Positions 1 through 9,068 of a stretch of DNA of 64,000 nt are shown piece after piece. Both the position numbers and the translations under genes were made by a program. Every line of letters begins with the position of its first letter. Within the stretch, counting starts at the first letter, position 1. Below the pieces are notes generated by a model. The model had not been told where the DNA came from and did no database searches. It saw only the letters and a list, made by a program, of their open reading frames with translations. The stretch is from Massilia glaciei (GTDB lineage: Bacteria > Pseudomonadota > Gammaproteobacteria > Burkholderiales > Burkholderiaceae_D): NCBI RefSeq assembly GCF_003011895.2, contig NZ_PXWF02000259.1:25398-89397 (forward strand). Direction: 5' to 3'.

Positions 1-187
1 ACTTGCGGAATGAATCTATCCCCGCGCACCCCAAAATGGGCTGCGGCGATCTTGAACATCGCCCATGCGCGGTTCGATCAAAACCGGCGAACACGCGCCG
101 ATCTTCTGCTTTGAAACTGACGGTTCGAGCGCTCGCCACGCTTCCAAAACTGATGGCGAGCACAATGCAGTGATGTTGTGACGGCGG

Positions 188-652
188 TTACCCGATGACG
201 GCAAGATGGAATTTGCCGGCGCGCGAAGCGGGGCCGTCAAGGACGGCGATACAGTCGTCGAGTTCGTCCAGCAAGTCTGCGTTCTGGCCAGCGTCCAGCC
301 CCGCCAGACCCTCGGTGGCGACATGGCCGCGCATCGCTTTCATCGACACCAGACCTTCGGCCGCGTCGAACCATGCCATGTCGTCGATGCCATAGCCAAG
401 GCCGGTTTCAGGATCGGCTGCCGCTTCGGATTCGCCGTCGCCTTCCTCGTCATCCTCGTCATCCTCGTCATCGAAGTCGTCCATGTTGAATTCCAAGTCG
501 GTGAAATCCTTGAATTCGTTGAGCTTGCGCACGCCCGCAAGCTCGCAGACGGCATCGAGCGCGTCGGAATGGCGGTTCATCAGGGAGTGATCGTCACTAT
601 CTTTAGAGTAATTGCGCTCTTCCAGGGTGTGAATCCAGAGTGTCATGCCCAT
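188..652 (-). CDS. hypothetical acidic protein
   Basis: A 154-residue protein of unknown function. The N-terminus (MGMTLWIHTLEERNYSKDSD) is well ordered in composition. Residues about 56-72 form a dense Asp/Glu run (DDFDDEDDEDDEEGDGE), which is probably flexible. The C-terminal 80 residues look like a small globular domain. An AGGAG motif lies 9 bases before the chosen ATG; a second in-frame ATG two codons later is an alternative. No signal peptide or membrane segment is visible. The flanking sequence on both sides is gene-free, so the gene appears monocistronic. I believe similar proteins occur in related bacteria, but I cannot name a family. Confidence 0.7.
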   Translation of the reverse strand: MGMTLWIHTLEERNYSKDSDDHSLMNRHSDALDAVCELAGVRKLNEFKDFTDLEFNMDDFDDEDDEDDEEGDGESEAAADPETGLGYGIDDMAWFDAAEGLVSMKAMRGHVATEGLAGLDAGQNADLLDELDDCIAVLDGPASRAGKFHLAVIG

Positions 653-918
653 GCGGCCTTGCTCCTGAAATCGTTTTTATAACTTTAACGTGCACGCCGA
701 TGTCGGAAACAGTTTGGAAGCGGCACTCTATCGAATTTTTCATAGAATCGAGCTAAGGATGACGCTGACCGTCGGGTCAACATGGTGCCGCCGGTCCGGC
801 CCGACGATCAGATTTTGCGCATTGAGGTCCTACTTTCTGTCTATTAAATGGGGCCTGCTAAAATTGCATATGAAGATGCCCGTAACGAGATTTTTAAGAC
901 CGCCCAAGGGCTGGACTC

Positions 919-1422
919 TCAGCCGTCAAGGCGCTTCAGATACAGCTTGTACGCCACGCCATGAATGTCGGGCACGGCTGACGACCAGGTAAATCCCATG
1001 CGCTCATACATCGGCAGCGCCACCGTCATGAGCTCACTCGTGTGCAGGGCAAAGACCTCGGCGCCGTCGCGCCGGGCGCGCTCGAGGCACGCCAGCGCCA
1101 AGGCCCGGCCCACCCCCAAGCCCCTCGCCCGCGGCGCGACCTCGAGCATCAGCATGATCGGCCACTCTGGCAAAAAGATGGCGCTCTTTGGCTTGCCCGG
1201 CCCGATATAGGCGACCGCGCCCACAATGTCGGCGCCCGCCCGCGCGACGATGATCTCGCCGCCGGCCGCCAGCGCCGCCATATCGGCGATGCGCTCCCTG
1301 AAAATCGGCCAATCGGTGTAGGCATGCTGGTACTGCGTGAACGCGGCGACGGCCAGGGCGTTCACCGCGCTGGCGTCTTGCGCAGCGAAATCGCGCAGCG
1401 CGAACGAAGGCGCGCCGCTCAT
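919..1422 (-). CDS. GNAT family N-acetyltransferase
   Basis: A 167-residue protein with the GNAT fold signature. Motif A is visible near residues 93-110 (LEVAPRARGLGVGRALA), matching the acetyl-CoA pyrophosphate-binding R/Q-x-x-G-x-G/A loop. A late segment (ALPMYERMGFTWSS, about 135-148) is the usual beta-alpha motif B end of these enzymes. The start is the ATG whose ATGA overlaps the stop of the upstream minus-strand gene, which implies translational coupling. It should transfer an acetyl group to an amine, but the substrate cannot be read from sequence. A longer reading frame upstream overlaps the neighbouring gene and is not used. Confidence 0.85.
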   Translation of the reverse strand: MSGAPSFALRDFAAQDASAVNALAVAAFTQYQHAYTDWPIFRERIADMAALAAGGEIIVARAGADIVGAVAYIGPGKPKSAIFLPEWPIMLMLEVAPRARGLGVGRALALACLERARRDGAEVFALHTSELMTVALPMYERMGFTWSSAVPDIHGVAYKLYLKRLDG

Positions 1423-1901
1423 GCCGAGGCCCCCTTCGCACCGAGTTCCTGCGCGCGGCCCGGCGGCAGCGCATGGAGCACGGCCATGCCCGCGCTGAAC
1501 GATGGCAGCAGCGCGCCGTAGGTCCCGCGCGAGCGGCTGTCCATGCTGCCGAAATGCGCGTGCTCGACGCCATGGACCAGCTTGATATTTCCCGCCATCG
1601 CCTGCAGCAGTTTGTTGACCAGCGAGGCGCGCTCGAGCACGAGCGGCTCGCGCGACGCCAGCGTGCCGACGGTCAGCACGGCGAGATTGCACACCAGATC
1701 CTGCACCATCGAGCCGTTGTGCCCGGCGATGGTCGCGACGGCGCCGAGCAGCTCGCCGGTGTGGTTCGGGTTGTCGCCCTCGACCAGCGCAAAAACAAAC
1801 TCGACCGGCCCTTGCGCCAGGAGGTTGAGTTCGAGCGAACCAAGCGTCGAGAGCGTCTCTTGCGCATCGGGCGCGAACAGATTGGCGAGCCACTTGCGCA
1901 T
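1419..1901 (-). CDS. hypothetical protein coupled to GNAT gene
   Basis: A 160-residue protein, unknown to me. It begins MRKWLANLFAPDAQ and has no clear signal peptide. The middle is hydrophobic and Leu/Val-rich (residues about 60-105), and the C-terminus is Ala/Gly-rich. Its stop overlaps the start of the acetyltransferase gene by four bases, so the two are almost certainly co-translated. The acetyltransferase may therefore modify this protein or share its pathway; this is inference only. The 12-base gap to the amidohydrolase gene downstream of its own start region contains no terminator, so all three minus-strand genes could be one operon. Confidence 0.65.
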   Translation of the reverse strand: MRKWLANLFAPDAQETLSTLGSLELNLLAQGPVEFVFALVEGDNPNHTGELLGAVATIAGHNGSMVQDLVCNLAVLTVGTLASREPLVLERASLVNKLLQAMAGNIKLVHGVEHAHFGSMDSRSRGTYGALLPSFSAGMAVLHALPPGRAQELGAKGASA

Positions 1902-1913
1902 GGGACGGCCCGC

Positions 1914-3197
1914 TTAGGGCTTTTTGTAGACCACGCCGTCCTTCATCACGAACTTGACCTGTTGCAGCACCGAGATGTCGGCCAGCGGGTCGCCGCTGAC
2001 GGCGACGAGGTCGGCGGCAAAGCCCGCCTCGAGCGAGCCGAGCCGGTTGGATTGGTCGAGCAGGGTGGCCGCGTGCAGCGTTGCCGCGCGGATCGCCTCG
2101 AGCGCCGGCATGCCCGCCTCGACCATGTACCCGAACTCCTTGGCGTTGTCGCCGTGTGGGAACACGCCTGCATCGGTGCCGAACGCGATCTTGACGCCGG
2201 CCTTGTAGGCGCGCGCGAAGGTGGCCGCCAGCTGCGGTCCGATCGCGCTCGCTTTTGGGCGCACCAGCGGCGAGTAGTAATCGGCCTGCTTGGCCATCTC
2301 GGCCACATAGCGTCCGGCCGACAGGGTCGGCACGTACCAGGCGCCGGTTTTCTTGAACAGGGCGATGACCTCGTCGTCCATGTAGGTGCCGTGCTCGACC
2401 GATTCGATGCCGGCGCGCAGCGCGCGCTTCATGCCCTCGGGGCCGTGCGCGTGCGCGGCCACCCGGAAGCCATAGTCCTTGGCCGTCTTGATGATGGCGC
2501 TTAGCTCGTCGTCGGTGAATTGCGCGTTCATGCCGTTGCGCGCCTGGCTGAGCACGCCGCCGGTGGCGGTCACCTTGATCAGGTCGGCGCCCTCCTTGTA
2601 GCGCTCGCGCACGGCCTGGCGCGCCTGTTCGGGGCTGTTGACCACGCCGTCGGCGGGGCCGGGCACGCCAATCGCGGCGCCGAAACGCTGCGACAGCTGG
2701 TTGGTCGGGTCGGCGTGGCCGCCCGTGGTCGCGATCGATTTGCCGGCGGTGAACATGCGCGGACCGCGGACGGCGCCGGCGGCGATCGCGTTCTTGAGCG
2801 CGACGGCGATGCCGCCCTCGGCGCCCAGGTCGCGCACCGTGGTGAAGCCCGCCATCAGCGTGCGTTCGGCAAGCGGGACCGCGCGCAGGGCCTGGTCGGC
2901 CGGATTGCGGGTCAGGGCGTCGCGCATCGCGTCGACTTGTTTCTGCGTCTCCATGCTCATATGCACGTGCATGTCGATCAGGCCGGGCAGGCAGGAGTGG
3001 GCGCCCAGGTCGATCTGGCCCTTGGTGTTGCCGGTCGGCGCGACCGACTTGATGATGTTGTTTTCGACCACCACGGTGACCCGTTCGCGCCAGGCGCCGG
3101 TCTTGACGTCGAGCAGGCGCCCGCAGTCGACCGTGACCGCGCCCGCGGCGGCGCTTTGCAACACCAGCATGAGTCCGAGTGCGGGGATTTTTTTCAT
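1914..3197 (-). CDS. secreted metal-dependent amidohydrolase
   Basis: A 427-residue member of the amidohydrolase superfamily (imidazolonepropionase-like/Xaa-Pro dipeptidase-like branch). A signal peptide is visible (MKKIPALGLMLVLQSAAAGA), so the enzyme is exported. Metal ligands are seen as HVH at residues 77-79, a Lys in GADLIKVTATGG that fits the carbamylated bridging lysine, AAHAHG, VEHGTYMD, and GTDAGVFPHG with the catalytic Asp. The start at the second possible Met is preferred because GGAG lies 7 bases upstream and it opens directly onto the signal peptide. The family hydrolyses cyclic amides or Xaa-Pro-type peptide bonds; the substrate here is unknown. It ends 12 bases before the next minus-strand gene. 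Confidence 0.85.
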   Translation of the reverse strand: MKKIPALGLMLVLQSAAAGAVTVDCGRLLDVKTGAWRERVTVVVENNIIKSVAPTGNTKGQIDLGAHSCLPGLIDMHVHMSMETQKQVDAMRDALTRNPADQALRAVPLAERTLMAGFTTVRDLGAEGGIAVALKNAIAAGAVRGPRMFTAGKSIATTGGHADPTNQLSQRFGAAIGVPGPADGVVNSPEQARQAVRERYKEGADLIKVTATGGVLSQARNGMNAQFTDDELSAIIKTAKDYGFRVAAHAHGPEGMKRALRAGIESVEHGTYMDDEVIALFKKTGAWYVPTLSAGRYVAEMAKQADYYSPLVRPKASAIGPQLAATFARAYKAGVKIAFGTDAGVFPHGDNAKEFGYMVEAGMPALEAIRAATLHAATLLDQSNRLGSLEAGFAADLVAVSGDPLADISVLQQVKFVMKDGVVYKKP

Positions 3198-3237
3198 GTT
3201 CAGCTCCAGAGTGGGACCTCGAAGATACACCAGTGAA

Positions 3238-3270
3238 TAAAAAAAGCTTTCCGAATGGGAAAGCTTTTTA
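3238..3270 (-). terminator. rho-independent terminator of the DAACS symporter gene
   Basis: A perfect 12-bp stem (positions 3241-3252 with 3258-3269) closes a 5-base loop. On the minus strand it is followed by a run of U from the A-tract at 3238-3245. It lies 14 bases beyond the stop of the symporter gene, separating it from the amidohydrolase gene. Confidence 0.85.
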
Positions 3271-3283
3271 AAGTACGTTGCGG

Positions 3284-4555
3284 CTACGGCAGCGGCGCCG
3301 TCGCCAGCTCCTTATTGGCGGGCAGCGGCTCGGTCAGCTCGCCCTCCCACTTGGCCACGACGGCGGTGGCGATGCCGTTGCCGATCACGTTCGTGGCCGA
3401 GCGCGCCATGTCGAGGAAGTGGTCGATCGCGAACAGCATCACAAGGCCGGCCTCGGGGATGCCGAACTGGCTCAGCGTGGCGGCGATGACCACCAGCGAG
3501 GCGCGCGGCACGCCGGCCATGCCCTTGGAGGTGAGCATGAGCACCATCATCATCGTGATCTGGGTGCCGAGCGACATCTCGATGCCGTAGGCCTGGGCGA
3601 TGAACACCACCGCGAAGGTGCAGTACATCATCGAGCCGTCGAGGTTGAACGAGTAGCCGATCGGCAGCACGAAGGCGGCGATCCGGTTGCGCACGCCGAA
3701 GCGCTCGAGGCCCTCGAGCGTTTTCGGAAAGGCCGCCTCGGACGAGGCGGTCGAGAACGCGAGCAGGGTCGGCTCGCGCAGTTCGGTCAGCAGGCGGAAC
3801 ACACGCGGCCCCAGAAACACGAAGCCGAGCACCGTGAGCACGATCCACAGCAGCACGATGGCTATGTAAAACTGTCCCATGAACACGCCGTAGCTGCCGA
3901 GCACCACCAGGCCCTTCGAGGCGATGATCCCCGAGACGGCCGCGAACACGGCCACCGGCGCCACGTTCATCACATAGCCGGTCACCTTGAGCATGACGTG
4001 GGCGACGCCGTCGATCGCGTCGATCAGCGGATTGGCGCGCTCGCCGACGGCGGCGGCGGCCACGCCGAAGAACAGCGAGAAGATCACGATCTGCAAGATC
4101 TCGTTCCTGGCCATGCCGTCGACGATCGACGACGGCACCAGGTGGGTGATGAATTCCTTGAGCGTGAGGCTGGTGGTGGCGAGGTCGGTGGCGGTGCCGA
4201 TCGGCGGCGCCAGCTTGGCCAGCCAGATCGCGTCGCCCGGGCGGAACAGGTTGACCAAAATCAGGCCGAGCGAGAGCGAGATGATCGAGGCGATCACGAA
4301 CCAGCCCAGCGCTTTGGCGCCGATGCGGCCCACCTCGTTGGCGTCGCCCATGCGCGCGATGCCGACCACCAGGGTCGAAAACACCAGCGGCGCGATGATC
4401 ATCTTGATCAGCCGCAGGAACATGGTGGTGATCAGCGACATGTATTCGGCGTACTTGGCCGGCGCCGCCACGGTGAGGTTGATGACATAGCCGGCGACGA
4501 TCCCGAGCACCAGGGCGGCAAGAATGTAGACGGTTAGGCGGTTGCGTTTATTCAT
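3284..4555 (-). CDS. dicarboxylate/amino acid:cation symporter (DAACS)
   Basis: A 423-residue inner-membrane secondary transporter of the GltP/GltT/DctA family, coupling uptake of glutamate, aspartate or C4-dicarboxylates to Na+ or H+. Family landmarks are visible: a serine-rich hairpin STASSEAAFP, the TM7 motif NLDGSMMY, and the second hairpin region TSKGMAGVPRAS. Hydrophobic segments throughout fit eight helices plus two re-entrant loops. The start MNKRNRLTVY is chosen because it matches the usual family start; the longer frame adds 30 non-homologous, Pro-rich residues. It diverges from an ABC ATPase gene across 134 bases that must contain both promoters. Glutamate rather than C4-acid specificity cannot be settled by eye. 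Confidence 0.9.
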   Translation of the reverse strand: MNKRNRLTVYILAALVLGIVAGYVINLTVAAPAKYAEYMSLITTMFLRLIKMIIAPLVFSTLVVGIARMGDANEVGRIGAKALGWFVIASIISLSLGLILVNLFRPGDAIWLAKLAPPIGTATDLATTSLTLKEFITHLVPSSIVDGMARNEILQIVIFSLFFGVAAAAVGERANPLIDAIDGVAHVMLKVTGYVMNVAPVAVFAAVSGIIASKGLVVLGSYGVFMGQFYIAIVLLWIVLTVLGFVFLGPRVFRLLTELREPTLLAFSTASSEAAFPKTLEGLERFGVRNRIAAFVLPIGYSFNLDGSMMYCTFAVVFIAQAYGIEMSLGTQITMMMVLMLTSKGMAGVPRASLVVIAATLSQFGIPEAGLVMLFAIDHFLDMARSATNVIGNGIATAVVAKWEGELTEPLPANKELATAPLP

Positions 4556-4689
4556 CTTTATCTGACTTTCTCGGGCAAAATAGGGGGCCGGCCATGGCGC
4601 AAGGGGCGGGTGACGCAGTATCCTAGGCGGGCATAATGCTGTCAAGCACGCTTGGGAATGCCCCGAAAAACCACAAGAACGCCGAAAAC

Positions 4690-5415
<726 letters not shown>

Positions 5416-5424
5416 CAAACGAAG

Positions 5425-5721
5425 CTAAAGGTAGTCATCCTCCCGCTGGTGGCGCACCGCCAACACGGTGACCGTCGTCTCTTCGACCTCAAACAGCACG
5501 ACATAGCCTGCGCTGCCGAACGCAATAAGCAGCTCCCTCAGGAATGGCGAGTCGGGCGCGGCTTTTCTACAGGTGAAGGGGAAATCCTTCAGCAACTCGA
5601 GGCCTTTCGCTATTGCGTGGCGTGCCCGGCGCGCGGTGGCGAGGTCGTGGGCGATGAGATAGGCGTTCAAGCGCCCCAGATCGTCGCGGGCCGACTTGGT
5701 AATCCGTACACGGAAGCTCAC
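5425..5721 (-). CDS. ParE/RelE-type toxin of a type II TA system
   Basis: A 98-residue protein with the RelE/ParE fold pattern. It opens FRVRITKSARDDLGRLNAYL and has the conserved helix ATARRARHAIAKGLELL. It ends YVVLFEVEETTVTVLAVRHQREDDYL, where the terminal Arg-His-x-Arg region is typical of ParE-like toxins. ParE toxins poison DNA gyrase and RelE relatives cleave mRNA; ParE is favoured by the C-terminus. Its ATG overlaps the antitoxin stop by four bases, so the two are co-translated. It ends 10 bases from the convergent ABC ATPase gene. No disabling change is visible. Confidence 0.88.
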   Translation of the reverse strand: MSFRVRITKSARDDLGRLNAYLIAHDLATARRARHAIAKGLELLKDFPFTCRKAAPDSPFLRELLIAFGSAGYVVLFEVEETTVTVLAVRHQREDDYL

Positions 5722-5990
5722 CTGCCCGCTTTCACTTCGGCGTCGCCCAGCATCTCGTCAAGGTCGCGCAGGATATCTTCGGCCGAGTAATACTCGCCGG
5801 TAAGCTTCGCCTCGTCGCGCGATGCCAGTCCGCGCGCGATGAATTCGCGTTGCGATTGGCGCCGCGTGATCTGCTGCCGCATGGACTGCTCGACGAAACT
5901 GGACAAGGTCTCGCCATCTTCCAATACGCTTTCGGCCGCCGCGCGCAGTTCCGGTGTGACACGCAGCGAGGGAATGGTGGACGTTTTCAT
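5718..5990 (-). CDS. ribbon-helix-helix (ParD/CopG-like) antitoxin
   Basis: A 90-residue antitoxin. The first 40 residues (SLRVTPELRAAAESVLEDGE then LSSFVEQSMRQQ) fit an RHH DNA-binding domain that dimerises on an operator. The charged C-terminal half (TGEYYSAEDILRDLDEMLGD) is the expected toxin-wrapping segment. Two adjacent ATG codons compete. The second (5990) has GGGAG at 5-base spacing and is preferred; the first (5993) would leave only 2 bases. An imperfect palindrome immediately upstream is the likely autoregulatory site. It precedes the toxin gene in the usual antitoxin-first order. Confidence 0.87.
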   Translation of the reverse strand: MKTSTIPSLRVTPELRAAAESVLEDGETLSSFVEQSMRQQITRRQSQREFIARGLASRDEAKLTGEYYSAEDILRDLDEMLGDAEVKAGR

Positions 5991-6002
5991 CATGACTCCC
6001 TA

Positions 6003-6022
6003 TGCGTTGCAATTGCGATGCA
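6003..6022. promoter_or_regulatory. palindromic operator candidate of the TA pair
   Basis: The 20-base sequence TGCGTTGCAATTGCGATGCA pairs 8 of 10 positions around a GCAATTGC core. It lies 13-32 bases upstream of the antitoxin start, where an RHH antitoxin would bind to repress its own operon. Binding is inferred. Confidence 0.5.
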
Positions 6023-6109
6023 GCTTACCAAGCGCCGCCGCCAAAGGCAAGCGCGCGCAGCAGGCATGGCTGCGGGTAAAATGTCGGTAATCGTTTTTAG
6101 AAAGCCGAC

Positions 6110-7159
6110 ATGTCCCTCATCGCCACCCCCGACAGCCTGACCATCACCCGCCCCGACGACTGGCATCTGCACCTGCGCGACGGCGCCGCCCTCGCCAGCG
6201 TGCTGCCGCACAGCGCGCGCCAGTTCGCGCGCGCGATCGTGATGCCCAACCTGCGCCCGCCCGTGACGACCACGGCCGCCGCCGCCGCCTACCGCGACCG
6301 CATCCTGGCCGCGCTGCCCGATGGCATGCGCTTCGAGCCCCTGATGACGCTGTACCTGACCGACAACACCGACCCCGACGAGATCCGGCGCGCCCACGAT
6401 AGCGGCTTCGTGCACGCGGTCAAACTGTACCCGGCCGGCGCCACCACCAATTCCGACGCCGGCGTGACCGACCTCACGCGCTGCTACAAAACGCTCGAGG
6501 TGATGCAGGAGCTGGGCGTGCCCTTCCTCGTGCACGGCGAGGTGACCGACGCCGAGATCGACCTGTTCGACCGCGAGGCGGTGTTCATCGAACGCGTGAT
6601 GCGGCCGCTGCGGCGCGACCTGCCGGCCCTCAAGATCGTGTTCGAGCACATCACCACCAAGGACGCGGCGCAGTACGTGGCCGAGGCCGACGGCCCGATC
6701 GCCGCCACCATCACCGCGCACCACCTGCTCTACAACCGCAACGACATCTTCAAGGGTGGCATCCGGCCCCATTACTACTGCCTGCCCGTGCTCAAGCGCG
6801 AAGCGCATCGGCTGGCGCTGGTGACCGCGGCGACCAGCGGCGACGAGCGCTTTTTCCTCGGCACCGATTCGGCCCCGCACGCGGTCGGCGCCAAGGAGGC
6901 CGCCTGCGGCTGCGCCGGCTGCTACACCGCGCTGCACGCGATGGAAATGTACGCCGAGGCGTTCGAGCGCGCCGGCGCGCTCGACAAGCTCGAAGCCTTC
7001 GCCAGCTTCCACGGCCCCGAGTTCTACGACCTGCCGCGCAACACCGAAACCGTCACCCTCAAGCGCGAGGCCTGGACCATGCCCGACACCGTGCCGCTGG
7101 CCGAGTCGGCGCTGGTGCCGCTCAACGCGGGCGAGCAGATCAACTGGAAGATGTTGTAG
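6110..7159 (+). CDS. pyrC: dihydroorotase
   Basis: A 349-residue class II dihydroorotase, which cyclises N-carbamoyl-L-aspartate to dihydroorotate in cytosolic pyrimidine synthesis. All zinc-site residues can be placed: His19/His21 in WHLHLRDG, carbamylated Lys105 in [11 protein letters not shown], His142 in FLVHGEV, His180 in FEHITTKDA, and catalytic Asp253 in GTDSAPH. Each sits three residues beyond the E. coli PyrC position, so the start is well supported. Length is normal. The next gene starts three bases after the stop, suggesting an operon with the DUF3025 gene and the following oxidoreductase. Confidence 0.97.
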   Translation: MSLIATPDSLTITRPDDWHLHLRDGAALASVLPHSARQFARAIVMPNLRPPVTTTAAAAAYRDRILAALPDGMRFEPLMTLYLTDNTDPDEIRRAHDSGFVHAVKLYPAGATTNSDAGVTDLTRCYKTLEVMQELGVPFLVHGEVTDAEIDLFDREAVFIERVMRPLRRDLPALKIVFEHITTKDAAQYVAEADGPIAATITAHHLLYNRNDIFKGGIRPHYYCLPVLKREAHRLALVTAATSGDERFFLGTDSAPHAVGAKEAACGCAGCYTALHAMEMYAEAFERAGALDKLEAFASFHGPEFYDLPRNTETVTLKREAWTMPDTVPLAESALVPLNAGEQINWKML

Positions 7160-7162
7160 GCC

Positions 7163-7984
7163 TTGCCAACGCTGCCCGCCATCGACTGGCCGCGTCCCTG
7201 GTACGATGCGGTGCGGCCGGCCTTCGAGCGGCTCGGGCTCGACCCGGGCGGCGTCGAGGCGGGCGCCGCGATGGACGCGTTCAACGCGGCGGCCGCCGCC
7301 ACGGGATTGCGCAACCACCTCGGCATGCCGATCTCGTTCGTGCCGCAAAGCGCGCTGCCGGAGGGGCGCGCCTACGAGCAATTCATCGGCGCGACCGGCT
7401 GCGTGCCCACGCGCGAGAACCTGCACGATTTCTTCAACGCGCTCGTGTGGATGACTTTCCCGCGCATCAAATGCGCGCTCAACGCCTTGCAGTCGGCGCA
7501 GATCGCGCTGTCCGGCGTGGGCAAGTCGCGCGGGCCGGCGCGCGACGGCGCCACCATTTTCGACGAGAACAGCGCGCTGCTGGTGGTGCGCGCGTCAAGC
7601 GGGGGCGAGGCGCTGGTCGCCGCACTGCGCACGCACCGGTGGAGCGAGGCGCTGTTCGCGCGGCGCGCGCAGTTCGGGACCGACGCCCAGGTCTGGCTGT
7701 TCGGGCACGCGCTGATGGAAAAACTGGTCGCGCCGCGCAAGGCGATCACCGCGCACGTGCTGGTGGTGATGGCAGACGCCGCCTACTTCGCGCTCGCGCC
7801 CGCCGCGCAGCGCGCCTGGATCGACGAGCGGGTCGCGCGCGGCCTGGCCGACGGCGCCCTGAGCACCGCCAGCTTCACGCCGCTGCAGGTGCTCGGCGTG
7901 CCGGGCTGGTGGGAAGGGCAGGACCAGGCGTTCTACGCCGACACCAGCGTGTTTCGTCCGAAGCGCGTGGAATCAACCATTTGA
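7163..7984 (+). CDS. DUF3025 domain-containing protein
   Basis: A 273-residue protein matching the DUF3025 family by its central block, including FIGATGCVPTRENLHDFFN followed by the aromatic LVWMTFPRIK. The N-terminal IDWPRPWYDAVRP and the late PGWWEGQDQAFYAD are also family-like. Function is unknown. The start is a TTG three bases after the pyrC stop; no in-frame ATG precedes the conserved part. Tight spacing on both sides (3 and 7 bases) places it in one operon with pyrC and the Gfo/Idh/MocA gene. No signal peptide or membrane segment is seen, so it is probably cytosolic. Confidence 0.85.
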   Translation: MPTLPAIDWPRPWYDAVRPAFERLGLDPGGVEAGAAMDAFNAAAAATGLRNHLGMPISFVPQSALPEGRAYEQFIGATGCVPTRENLHDFFNALVWMTFPRIKCALNALQSAQIALSGVGKSRGPARDGATIFDENSALLVVRASSGGEALVAALRTHRWSEALFARRAQFGTDAQVWLFGHALMEKLVAPRKAITAHVLVVMADAAYFALAPAAQRAWIDERVARGLADGALSTASFTPLQVLGVPGWWEGQDQAFYADTSVFRPKRVESTI

Positions 7985-7991
7985 GAAGCGC

Positions 7992-8984
7992 ATGAGCACA
8001 CCAATCCGCTGGGCCATTCTAGGAACGGGCAAGATCGCGCGCGCATTCGCCGCGGCCCTGCGGGACACGCCCGGCGCCGTGCTGGCGGCGGTTGCCTCGC
8101 GCACGCTGGCCGGCGCCGAGGCGTTCGGCGGCGAATTCGGCGCCGCCGCCTGCTACGGTTCGTATGAGGAACTGGCCGAGGCCGGGGGTGTCGACATCGT
8201 CTACATCGGCACGCCGCACCCGATGCACGCCGAAAACGCGAAGCTGATGCTCGGCGGCGGCAAGGGCGTGCTGTGCGAAAAACCGTTCGCGATGAACCAG
8301 CGCGAAGCGGCCGAAGTGGTGGCCCTCGCGCGCGTCAAGAACCTGTTCCTGATGGAGGCGATGTGGACCCGCTTCATGCCGGCGCTGGAAGAGGTGCGGC
8401 GCGTCATCGCCTCCGGCGAGATCGGCCCGGTGCGCCAGGTGCTCGCCGATTTCGGCTTCACCGCGAGGTTCGGCCCCGAGCACCGCGTGTTCAACCGCGA
8501 ACTGGGCGGCGGCGCCCTGCTCGACCTCGGGATCTATCCGCTGTCGATCGCGGCCGCGCTGCTCGGGCCGGTGGCGTCGGTGCGGGCGCAGGCCGAAATC
8601 GGCGCCACCGGCGTCGATCTGCAGACCGGCTTCACGCTGGTGCACGCGGGCGGGGGCATGTCGATCTGCAGTTGCTCGCTGGTGACGCGTTCGCCGGTCG
8701 AGCTGACGGTGGCGGGCGAACTGGGCCAGATCAGGATGAACAGCAACTTCCACCGCGCGTCCTCGGTCACCGTCACCCTGGCCGACGGCGGCACGCGCAC
8801 GGTGCCGACCCCGGTCATCGGCAACGGTTATGCGCACGAGGCGATCGAGGCCGGCCGCTGCCTGCGCGCGGGGCTGATCGAGAGCGGGCACATGACCCAC
8901 GCCGAGACACTGGCGCTGATGGGCGTGCTCGACACGATCCGCGCGCAGATCGGTGTGCGCTATGCGGCCGACCTTGCAAATTAG
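7992..8984 (+). CDS. Gfo/Idh/MocA family oxidoreductase
   Basis: A 330-residue NAD(P)-dependent dehydrogenase. The Rossmann motif ILGTGKIARAFAAAL lies at residues 9-23, the family signature CEKPFAMN at about 94-101, and a C-terminal Gfo/Idh domain begins with EALEEVRRVI-type sequence. The order resembles dimeric dihydrodiol dehydrogenase and glucose-fructose-oxidoreductase relatives, which oxidise sugars or diols. The substrate cannot be read. It starts seven bases after the DUF3025 gene, so it is probably the last gene of the pyrC operon. The 84 bases after it are relatively AT-rich and probably carry the promoter of the aldehyde dehydrogenase gene. Confidence 0.9.
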   Translation: MSTPIRWAILGTGKIARAFAAALRDTPGAVLAAVASRTLAGAEAFGGEFGAAACYGSYEELAEAGGVDIVYIGTPHPMHAENAKLMLGGGKGVLCEKPFAMNQREAAEVVALARVKNLFLMEAMWTRFMPALEEVRRVIASGEIGPVRQVLADFGFTARFGPEHRVFNRELGGGALLDLGIYPLSIAAALLGPVASVRAQAEIGATGVDLQTGFTLVHAGGGMSICSCSLVTRSPVELTVAGELGQIRMNSNFHRASSVTVTLADGGTRTVPTPVIGNGYAHEAIEAGRCLRAGLIESGHMTHAETLALMGVLDTIRAQIGVRYAADLAN

Positions 8985-9068
8985 AGTAAACCTATTAAAA
9001 CAGAAGTAAAGCGCGCCCCGCGACCGTGCTAATCTGGAACGACTTTTATCCATCGGAAAGTCGCGCCC

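Noticed and set aside
690..992. 100-codon plus-strand frame in the AT-richer spacer before the acetyltransferase
   Set aside because: It has no ribosome-binding site and no family resemblance, and it runs antisense into the acetyltransferase gene.
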